A stretch of DNA of 64,000 nt from Parapristionchus giblindavisi (taxonomy: Eukaryota; Nematoda; Chromadorea; Rhabditida; Diplogasteridae), in the NCBI GenBank assembly GCA_943737045.1, contig CALSFV010000012.1, positions 1,054,001 through 1,118,000 of the forward strand. The letters run 5' to 3'. This document shows, piece after piece, positions 16,501 through 27,443 of the stretch. Position numbers and translations under genes: made by a program. Within the stretch, counting starts at the first letter, position 1, and each line of letters opens with the position of its first letter. The notes beneath the pieces are model-generated. The model was not told where the DNA came from. It saw only the letters and a program-made list of their open reading frames with translations, and did not search any database.

Positions 16501-19500
16501 AAATATGATGCGTGAAGGCCTCATACTTCTCGAAAGACTCGGTCTGAAACTATAGATATATAATTAAATCCATTATATTCGTCTTCATCACAAATAGAGT
16601 ATCATTATACGATATAGTACTGAGAGAAGATCAAAGATCACAACAACACATAAACATCTTTATTCGATATCGATCAATCAATAATTCACTGTATTATCTT
16701 GTGGAGTTTACATCGCTGTAGACCAATCAATATGAGGAGCGAAGGCCTCATACTTCTCGAATGACTCGGTCTGAAACAATAGATATTTACATCGCTGTAG
16801 ACCAATCAATATGAGGAGCGAAGGCCTCATACTTCTCGAAAGACTCGGTCTGAAACAATAGATATATAATTAAATCCATTATTTTCGTCTTCATCACAAA
16901 TACAGTATCATAATACGATACAGTACTGAGAGAAGATCAAAGATTAAAATCACAACAGCACGTAAACATCTTTATTCGATATCGGTCAATCAATAATTCA
17001 CTGCATTACCTTGTGGAGTTTACATCGCTGAAGCTCAATAAATATGATGCGTGAAGGCCTCATACTTCTCGAAAGACTCGGTCTGAAACTATAGATATAT
17101 AATTAAATCCATTATATTCGTCTTCATCACAAATAGAGTATCATTATACGATATAGTACTGAGAGAAGATCAAAGATCACAACAACACATAAACATCTTT
17201 ATTCGATATCGATCAATCAATAATTCACTGTATTACCTTGTGGAGTTTACATCGCTGTAGACCAATCAATATGAGGAGCGAAGGCCTCATACTTCTCGAA
17301 TGACTCGGTCTGAAACAATAGATATATAATTAAATCCATTATTTTCGTCTTCATCACAAATACAGTATCATAATACGATACAGTACTGAGACAAGATTTA
17401 AGATTAAAATCACAACAGCACGTAAACATCTTTATTCGATATCGGTCAATAAATAATTCACTGCATTACCTTGTGGAGTTTACATCGCTGAAGATCAATA
17501 AATATGATGCGTGAAGGCCTCATACTTCTCGAAAGACTCGGTCTGAAACTATAGATATATAATTAAATCCATTATATTCGTCTTCATCACAAATAGAGTA
17601 TCATTATACGATATAGTACTGAGAGAAGATCAAAGATCACAACAACACATAAACATCTTTATTCGATATCGATCAATCAATAATTCACTGTATTATCTTG
17701 TGGAGTTTACATCGCTGTAGACCAATCAATATGAGGAGCGAAGGCCTCATACTTCTCGAATGACTCGGTCTGAAACAATAGATATTTACATCGCTGTAGA
17801 CCAATCAATATGAGGAGCGAAGGCCTCATACTTCTCGAAAGACTCGGTCTGAAACAATAGATATATAATTAAATCCATTATTTTCGTCTTCATCACAAAT
17901 ACAGTATCATAATACGATACAGTACTGAGAGAAGATCAAAGATTAAAATCACAACAACACATAAACATCTTTATTCGGTATCGGTCAATCAATAATTCAT
18001 TGCATTACCTTGTGGAGTTTACATCGCTGAAGATCAATAAATATGATGCGTGAAGGCCTCATACTTCTCGAAAGACTCGGTCTGAAACTATAGATATATA
18101 ATTAAATCCATTATATTCGTCTTCATCACAAATAGAGTATCATTATACGATATAGTACTGAGAGAAGATCAAAGATCACAACAACACATAAACATCTTTA
18201 TTCGATATCGATCAATCAATAATTCACTGTATTACCTTGTGGAGTTTACATCGCTGTAGACCAATCAATATGAGGAGCGAAGGCCTCATACTTCTCGAAT
18301 GACTCGGTCTGAAACAATAGATATATAATTAAATCCATTATTTTCGTCTTCATCACAAATACAGTATCATAATACGATACAGTACTGAGACAAGATTTAA
18401 GATTAAAATCACAACAGCACGTAAACATCTTTATTCGATATCGGTCAATAAATAATTCACTGCATTACCTTGTGGAGTTTACATCGCTGAAGATCAATAA
18501 ATATGATGCGTGAAGGCCTCATACTTCTCGAAAGACTCGGTCTGAAACTATAGATATATAATTAAATCCATTATATTCGTCTTCATCACAAATAGAGTAT
18601 CATTATACGATATAGTACTGAGAGAAGATCAAAGATCACAACAACACATAAACATCTTTATTCGATATCGATCAATCAATAATTCACTGTATTATCTTGT
18701 GGAGTTTACATCGCTGTAGACCAATCAATATGAGGAGCGAAGGCCTCATACTTCTCGAATGACTCGGTCTGAAACAATAGATATTTACATCGCTGTAGAC
18801 CAATCAATATGAGGAGCGAAGGCCTCATACTTCTCGAAAGACTCGGTCTGAAACAATAGATATATAATTAAATCCATTATTTTCGTCTTCATCACAAATA
18901 CAGTATCATAATACGATACAGTACTGAGAGAAGATCAAAGATTAAAATCACAACAACACATAAACATCTTTATTCGGTATCGGTCAATCAATAATTCATT
19001 GCATTACCTTGTGGAGTTTACATCGCTGAAGATCAATAAATATGATGCGTGAAGGCCTCATACTTCTCGAAAGACTCGGTCTGAAACTATAGATATATAA
19101 TTAAATCCATTATATTCGTCTTCATCACAAATAGAGTATCATTATACGATATAGTACTGAGAGAAGATCAAAGATCACAACAACACATAAACATCTTTAT
19201 TCGATATCGATCAATCAATAATTCACTGTATTACCTTGTGGAGTTTACATCGCTGTAGACCAATCAATATGAGGAGCGAAGGCCTCATACTTCTCGAATG
19301 ACTCGGTCTGAAACAATAGATATATAATTAAATCCATTATTTTCGTCTTCATCACAAATACAGTATCATAATACGATACAGTACTGAGACAAGATTTAAG
19401 ATTAAAATCACAACAGCACGTAAACATCTTTATTCGATATCGGTCAATAAATAATTCACTGCATTACCTTGTGGAGTTTACATCGCTGAAGATCAATAAA

Positions 19501-22500
19501 TATGATGCGTGAAGGCCTCATACTTCTCGAAAGACTCGGTCTGAAACTATAGATATATAATTAAATCCATTATATTCGTCTTCATCACAAATAGAGTATC
19601 ATTATACGATATAGTACTGAGAGAAGATCAAAGATCACAACAACACATAAACATCTTTATTCGATATCGATCAATCAATAATTCACTGTATTATCTTGTG
19701 GAGTTTACATCGCTGTAGACCAATCAATATGAGGAGCGAAGGCCTCATACTTCTCGAATGACTCGGTCTGAAACAATAGATATTTACATCGCTGTAGACC
19801 AATCAATATGAGGAGCGAAGGCCTCATACTTCTCGAAAGACTCGGTCTGAAACAATAGATATATAATTAAATCCATTATTTTCGTCTTCATCACAAATAC
19901 AGTATCATAATACGATACAGTACTGAGAGAAGATCAAAGATTAAAATCACAACAGCACGTAAACATCTTTATTCGATATCGGTCAATCAATAATTCACTG
20001 CATTACCTTGTGGAGTTTACATCGCTGAAGCTCAATAAATATGATGCGTGAAGGCCTCATACTTCTCGAAAGACTCGGTCTGAAACTATAGATATATAAT
20101 TAAATCCATTATATTCGTCTTCATCACAAACAGAGTATCATTATACGATATAGTACTGAGAGAAGATCAAAGATCACAACAACACATAAACATCTTTATT
20201 CGATATCGATCAATCAATAATTCACTGTATTACCTTGTGGAGTTTACATCGCTGTAGACCAATCAATATGAGGAGCGAAGGCCTCATACTTCTCGAATGA
20301 CTCGGTCTGAAACAATAGATATATAATTAAATCCATTATTTTCGTCTTCATCACAAATACAGTATCATAATACGATACAGTACTGAGACAAGATTTAAGA
20401 TTAAAATCACAACAGCACGTAAACATCTTTATTCGATATCGGTCAATAAATAATTCACTGCATTACCTTGTGGAGTTTACATCGCTGAAGATCAATAAAT
20501 ATGATGCGTGAAGGCCTCATACTTCTCGAAAGACTCGGTCTGAAACTATAGATATATAATTAAATCCATTATATTCGTCTTCATCACAAATAGAGTATCA
20601 TTATACGATATAGTACTGAGAGAAGATCAAAGATCACAACAACACATAAACATCTTTATTCGATATCGATCAATCAATAATTCACTGTATTATCTTGTGG
20701 AGTTTACATCGCTGTAGACCAATCAATATGAGGAGCGAAGGCCTCATACTTCTCGAATGACTCGGTCTGAAACAATAGATATTTACATCGCTGTAGACCA
20801 ATCAATATGAGGAGCGAAGGCCTCATACTTCTCGAAAGACTCGGTCTGAAACAATAGATATATAATTAAATCCATTATTTTCGTCTTCATCACAAATACA
20901 GTATCATAATACGATACAGTACTGAGAGAAGATCAAAGATTAAAATCACAACAACACATAAACATCTTTATTCGGTATCGGTCAATCAATAATTCACTGC
21001 ATTACCTTGTGGAGTTTACATCGCTGAAGATCAATAAATATGATGCGTGAAGGCCTCATACTTCTCGAAAGACTCGGTCTGAAACTATAGATATATAATT
21101 AAATCCATTATATTCGTCTTCATCACAAATAGAGTATCATTATACGATATAGTACTGAGAGAAGATCAAAGATCACAACAACACATAAACATCTTTATTC
21201 GATATCGATCAATCAATAATTCACTGTATTACCTTGTGGAGTTTACATCGCTGTAGACCAATCAATATGAGGAGCGAAGGCCTCATACTTCTCGAATGAC
21301 TCGGTCTGAAACAATAGATATATAATTAAATCCATTATTTTCGTCTTCATCACAAATACAGTATCATAATACGATACAGTACTGAGACAAGATTTAAGAT
21401 TAAAATCACAACAGCACGTAAACATCTTTATTCGATATCGGTCAATAAATAATTCACTGCATTACCTTGTGGAGTTTACATCGCTGAAGATCAATAAATA
21501 TGATGCGTGAAGGCCTCATACTTCTCGAAAGACTCGGTCTGAAACAATAGATATATAATTAAATCCATTATTTTCGTCTTCATCACAAATACAGTATCAT
21601 AATACGATACAGTACTGAGACAAGATTTAAGATTTAAATCACAACAACACGTAAACATCTTTATTCGATATCGGTCAATCAATAATTCACTGCATTACCT
21701 TGTGGAGTTTACATCGCTGAAGATCAATAAATATGATGCGTGAAGGCCTCATACTTCTCGAAAGACTCGGTCTGAAACTATAGATATATAATTAAATCCA
21801 TTATATTCGTCTTCATCACAAATAGAGTATCATTATACGATATAGTACTGAGAGAAGATCAAAGATCACAACAACACATAAACATCTTTATTCGATATCG
21901 ATCAATCAATAATTCACTGTATTACCTTGTGGAGTTTACATCGCTGTAGACCAATCAATATGAGGAGCGAAGGCCTCATACTTCTCGAATGACTCGGTCT
22001 GAAACAATAGATATATAATTAAATCCATTATTTTCGTCTTCATCACAAATACAGTATCATAATACGATACAGTACTGAGACAAGATTTAAGATTAAAATC
22101 ACAACAGCACGTAAACATCTTTATTCGATATCGGTCAATAAATAATTCACTGCATTACCTTGTGGAGTTTACATCGCTGAAGATCAATAAATATGATGCG
22201 TGAAGGCCTCATACTTCTCGAAAGACTCGGTCTGAAACTATAGATATATAATTAAATCCATTATATTCGTCTTCATCACAAATAGAGTATCATTATACGA
22301 TATAGTACTGAGAGAAGATCAAAGATCACAACAACACATAAACATCTTTATTCGATATCGATCAATCAATAATTCACTGTATTATCTTGTGGAGTTTACA
22401 TCGCTGTAGACCAATCAATATGAGGAGCGAAGGCCTCATACTTCTCGAATGACTCGGTCTGAAACAATAGATATTTACATCGCTGTAGACCAATCAATAT

Positions 22501-24140
22501 GAGGAGCGAAGGCCTCATACTTCTCGAAAGACTCGGTCTGAAACAATAGATATATAATTAAATCCATTATTTTCGTCTTCATCACAAATACAGTATCATA
22601 ATACGATACAGTACTGAGAGAAGATCAAAGATTAAAATCACAACAGCACGTAAACATCTTTATTCGATATCGGTCAATCAATAATTCACTGCATTACCTT
22701 GTGGAGTTTACATCGCTGAAGCTCAATAAATATGATGCGTGAAGGCCTCATACTTCTCGAAAGACTCGGTCTGAAACTATAGATATATAATTAAATCCAT
22801 TATATTCGTCTTCATCACAAATAGAGTATCATTATACGATATAGTACTGAGAGAAGATCAAAGATCACAACAACACATAAACATCTTTATTCGATATCGA
22901 TCAATCAATAATTCACTGTATTACCTTGTGGAGTTTACATCGCTGTAGACCAATCAATATGAGGAGCGAAGGCCTCATACTTCTCGAATGACTCGGTCTG
23001 AAACAATAGATATATAATTAAATCCATTATTTTCGTCTTCATCACAAATACAGTATCATAATACGATACAGTACTGAGACAAGATTTAAGATTAAAATCA
23101 CAACAGCACGTAAACATCTTTATTCGATATCGGTCAATAAATAATTCACTGCATTACCTTGTGGAGTTTACATCGCTGAAGATCAATAAATATGATGCGT
23201 GAAGGCCTCATACTTCTCGAAAGACTCGGTCTGAAACTATAGATATATAATTAAATCCATTATATTCGTCTTCATCACAAATAGAGTATCATTATACGAT
23301 ATAGTACTGAGAGAAGATCAAAGATCACAACAACACATAAACATCTTTATTCGATATCGATCAATCAATAATTCACTGTATTATCTTGTGGAGTTTACAT
23401 CGCTGTAGACCAATCAATATGAGGAGCGAAGGCCTCATACTTCTCGAATGACTCGGTCTGAAACAATAGATATTTACATCGCTGTAGACCAATCAATATG
23501 AGGAGCGAAGGCCTCATACTTCTCGAAAGACTCGGTCTGAAACAATAGATATATAATTAAATCCATTATTTTCGTCTTCATCACAAATACAGTATCATAA
23601 TACGATACAGTACTGAGAGAAGATCAAAGATTAAAATCACAACAACACATAAACATCTTTATTCGGTATCGGTCAATCAATAATTCATTGCATTACCTTG
23701 TGGAGTTTACATCGCTGAAGATCAATAAATATGATGCGTGAAGGCCTCATACTTCTCGAAAGACTCGGTCTGAAACTATAGATATATAATTAAATCCATT
23801 ATATTCGTCTTCATCACAAATAGAGTATCATTATACGATATAGTACTGAGAGAAGATCAAAGATCACAACAACACATAAACATCTTTATTCGATATCGAT
23901 CAATCAATAATTCACTGTATTACCTTGTGGAGTTTACATCGCTGTAGACCAATCAATATGAGGAGCGAAGGCCTCATACTTCTCGAATGACTCGGTCTGA
24001 AACAATAGATATATAATTAAATCCATTATTTTCGTCTTCATCACAAATACAGTATCATAATACGATACAGTACTGAGACAAGATTTAAGATTTAAATCAC
24101 AACAACACGTAAACATCTTTATTCGATATCGGTCAATCAA
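13557..24140. repeat. 999-bp higher-order satellite repeat block
   Basis: The repeating unit is 233+227+233+227+79 = 999 bp: four monomers and a truncated fifth. The 79-bp partial copy occurs at 14095, 15094, 16786, 17785, 18784, 19783, 20782, 22474 and 23473, so successive units are exactly 999 bp apart except for two 1692-bp steps (999 plus a three-monomer 693-bp insert). Within-block identity is very high. Private variants such as AAGCTCAATAA (14340, 17031, 20028, 22719) and CATTGCATT (near 17998, 18997, 23686) show a longer period of 5688 bp on top. This is classical higher-order repeat structure produced by unequal exchange or segmental amplification. Confidence 0.93.
14095..14173. repeat. 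79-bp truncated satellite monomer (representative of 12)
   Basis: After AACAATAGATA the sequence jumps back to TTTACATCGCTGTAG, so 79 bp of monomer are tandemly duplicated: the preceding full monomer has the same segment starting at 14016. The duplicate differs from its neighbour by CGAATGACT versus CGAAAGACT. The same junction occurs at 5321, 6786, 8938, 14095, 15094, 16786, 17785, 18784, 19783, 20782, 22474 and 23473, and I saw none right of the LINE. An identical breakpoint in all copies means one founding event followed by amplification. Confidence 0.93.
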
Positions 24141-24393
24141 TAATTCACTGCATTACCTTGTGGAGTTTACATCGCTGAAGATCAATAAATATGATGCGTG
24201 AAGGCCTCATACTTCTCGAAAGACTCGGTCTGAAACTATAGATATATAATTATATCCATTATATTCGTCTTCATCACAAATAGAGTATCATTATACGATA
24301 TAGTACTGAGAGAAGATCAAAGATCACAACAACACATAAACATCTTTATTCGATATCGATCAATCAATAATTCACTGTATTACCTTGTGGAGT

Positions 24394-27343
24394 TTACATC
24401 GTTGTAGACCAATCAATATGAGGAGCGAAGGCCTCATAATTCTCGAATGACTCGGTCCGAAACAATAGATATATAATTAAATCCATTATTTTCGTCTTCA
24501 TCACAAATACAGTATCATAATACGATACAGTACTGAGACAAGATTTAAGATTAAAATCACAACAACACGTAAACATCTTTATTCGATATCGGTCAATCAA
24601 TAATTCACTGCATTACCTTGTGGAGTTTATATCGCTGTAGACCAATCAATATGAGGAGTGAAGGCCTCATGCTTCTCGAAAGACTCGGTCTGAAACAATA
24701 GATATATAATTAAATCCATTATATTCGTCTTCATCACATATAGAGTATCATTATACGATACAGTACTGAGAGAAGATCAAAGATCACAACAACACATAAA
24801 CATCTTTATTCGGTGTCGGTCAATCAATAATTCACTGTATTACATTGTGGAGTTTACATCGCTGTAGACCAATCAATATGAGGAGCGAAGGCCTCATACT
24901 TCTCGAAAGACTAGGTCTGAAACAATAGATATATAATTAAATCCATTATTTTCGTCTTCATCACAAATAGAGTATCATTATACGGTACAGTACTGAGAGA
25001 AGATCAAAGATCACAACAACACATAAACATCTTTATTCGGTATCGGTCAAACAATAATTCACTGTATTACCTTGTGGAGTTTGCATCGCTGTAGGCCAAT
25101 CACTATGAGGAGCGAAGGCCTCATACTTCTCGAAAGACTCGGTATGAAACAATAGATATATAATTAAATCCATTATTTTCGTCTTCATCACAAATACAGT
25201 ATCATAATACGATACAGTACTGAGAGAAGATCAAAGATTAAAATCACAACAACACATAAACATCTTTATTCGGTATCGGTCAAACAATAATTCACTGTAT
25301 TACCTTGTGGAGTTTACATCGCTGTAGGCCAATCACTATGAGGAGCGAAGGCCTCATACTTCTCGAAAGACTCGGTATGAAACAATAGATATATAATTAA
25401 ATCCATTATTTTCGTCTTCATCACAAATACAGTATCATAATACGATACAGTACTGAGAGAAGATCAAAGATTAAAATCACAACAACACATAAACATCTTT
25501 ATTCGGTATCGATCAATCAATAATTCACTGTATTACCTTGTGGAGTTTACATCGCTGTAGACCAATCAATATGAGGAGCGAAGGCCTCATACTTCTCGAA
25601 TGACTCGGTCTGAAACAATAGATATATAATTAAATCCATTATTTTCGTCTTCATCACAAATACAGTATCATAATACGATACAGTACTGAGACAAGATATA
25701 AGATTTAAATCACAACAACACGTAAACATCTTTATTCGATATCGGTCAATCAATAATTCACTGCATTACCTTGTGGAGTTTACATCGCTGAAGATCAATA
25801 AATATGATGCGTGAAGGCCTCATACTTCTCGAAAGACTCGGTCTGAAACTATAGATATATAATTAAATCCATTATATTCGTCTTCATCACAAATAGAGTA
25901 TCATTATACGATATAGTACTGAGAGAAGATCAAAGATCACAACAACACATAAACATCTTTATTCGATATCGATCAATCAATAATTCACTGTATTACCTTG
26001 TGGAGTTTACATCGCTGTAGACCAATCAATATGAGGAGCGAAGGCCTCATACTTCTCGAATGACTCGGTCTGAAACAATAGATATATAATTAAATCCATT
26101 ATTTTCGTCTTCATCACAAATAGAGTATCATTATACGATACAGTACTGAGAGAAGATCAAAGATCACAACAACACATAAACATCTTTATTCGGTATCGGT
26201 CAAACAATAATTCACTGTATTACCTTGTGGAGTTTACATCGCTGTAGGCCAATCACTATGAGGAGCGAAGGCCTCATACTTCTCGAAAGACTCGGTATGA
26301 AACAATAGATATATAATTAAATCCATTATTTTCGTCTTCATCACAAATACAGTATCATAATACGATACAGTACTGAGAGAAGATCAAAGATTAAATTCAC
26401 AACAACACATAAACATCTTTATTCGATATCGATCAATCAATAATTCACTGTATTACCTTGTGGAGTTTACATCGCTGTAGACCAATCAATATGAGGAGCG
26501 AAGGCCTCATACTTCTCGAATGACTCGGTCTGAAACAATAGATATATAATTAAATCCATTATTTTCGTCTTCATCACAAATACAGTATCATAATACGATA
26601 CAGTACTGAGACAAGATTTAAGATTAAAATCACAACAACACGTAAACATCTTTATTCGATATCGGTCAATCAATAATTCACTGCATTACCTTGTGGAGTT
26701 TATATCGCTGTAGACCAATCAATATGAGGAGTGAAGGCCTCATGCTTCTCGAAAGACTCGGTCTGAAACAATAGATATATAATTAAATCCATTATATTCG
26801 TCTTCATCACAAATAGAGTATCATTATACGATACAGTACTGAGAGAAGATCAAAGATCACAACAACACATAAACATCTTTATTCGGTATCGGTCAATCAA
26901 TAATTCACTGTATTACCTTGTGGAGTTTACATCGCTGTAGGCCAATCAATATGAGGAGCGAAGGCCTCATACTTCTCGAAAGACTCGGTCTGAAACAATA
27001 GATATATAATTAAATCCATTATTTTCGTCTTCATCACAAATACAGTATCATAGTACGATACAGTACTGAGAGAAGATCAAAGATTAAAATCACAAGAGCA
27101 CGTAAACATCTTTATTCGATATCGGTCAATCAATAATTCACTGCATTACCTTGTGGAGTTTACATCGCTGAAGATCAATAAATATGATGCGTGAAGGCCT
27201 CATACTTCTCGAAAGACTCGGTCTGAAACTATAGATATATAATTAAATATATTATATTCGTCTTCATCACAAATAGAGTATCATTATACGATATAGTACT
27301 GAGAGAAGATCAAAGATCACAACAACACATAAACATCTTTATT
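24394..27343. repeat. Satellite block between the 999-bp repeat and the LINE
   Basis: This stretch returns to plain 227/233-bp monomers without the 79-bp unit. Variants in its first part (CGGTCCGAAAC near 24453, CTAGGTCTG near 24910, GGTATGAAAC near 25140) match the linked set at about 10.1-10.9 kb, so it is a dispersed copy of that block. The last monomer ends at CATCTTTATT, where the retrotransposon begins. Nothing other than satellite is present. Confidence 0.85.
27340..27343. other. Target-site duplication of the LINE (left copy, TATT)
   Basis: The satellite reads CTTTATT up to this point and resumes as TATTCGATATCG at 31810. The uninterrupted satellite word is CTTTATTCGATATCG, so 3-4 bases (ATT or TATT) are present on both sides. 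The ambiguity comes from one T that could belong to the element. Such a short duplication is within the range for CR1-like elements but is weak evidence by itself. Confidence 0.6.
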
Positions 27344-27443
27344 AATAATAATATATTTATCTTCTCTATACGGATCAAAAACGAGAAGATATATAATGGT
27401 ATATGTACTGATTGAGAACAATAAAGAAGAGACAAACTGCAAA
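27344..27443 (-). promoter_or_regulatory. LINE 3' UTR with terminal hairpin and ATT tail
   Basis: Only about 100 bp separate the ORF2 stop (TAA at 27444-27446) from the satellite. TATCTTCTC at 27358-27366 and GAGAAGATA at 27383-27391 form a perfect 9-bp inverted repeat with a 16-base loop. The element then ends, on its coding strand, in ATATTATTATT. In CR1- and RTE-like elements a 3' hairpin plus short microsatellite is what the reverse transcriptase recognises for target-primed reverse transcription; that role here is inferred. No AATAAA is seen inside the UTR. Confidence 0.7.

Larger units (their letters stand above)
1..27343. repeat. Satellite DNA array, left arm (227/233-bp monomers)
   Basis: Head-to-tail copies of one AT-rich monomer fill this stretch. 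Marker words such as GTGGAGTTTACATCGCTG, GAAGGCCTCAT and GACTCGGTCTGAAAC recur every 227 or 233 bp: ACATCGCTGT falls at 191, 418, 651, 878 and 1111. The two lengths differ by a TAAAAT indel after AAAGAT. Copies differ at a limited set of positions, for example GTAGACC/GTAGGCC/GTAGATC/GAAGATC, CCATTA/CCGTTA, and ATACAG/ATAGAG. Linked variants mark higher-order units: GAAAGAATAG occurs at 254, 1174 and 2327, giving 920- and 1153-bp periods (four and five monomers). No spacers, genes or unrelated DNA lie between units. Short minus-strand open frames of 60-68 codons arise from the monomer and are not called as genes. The array starts before the window. Confidence 0.98.

Noticed and set aside
1..27343. 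Regularly spaced repeats resembling a CRISPR array
   Set aside because: The repeat unit is about 230 bp with no unique spacers between copies; it is tandem satellite DNA of a eukaryote.
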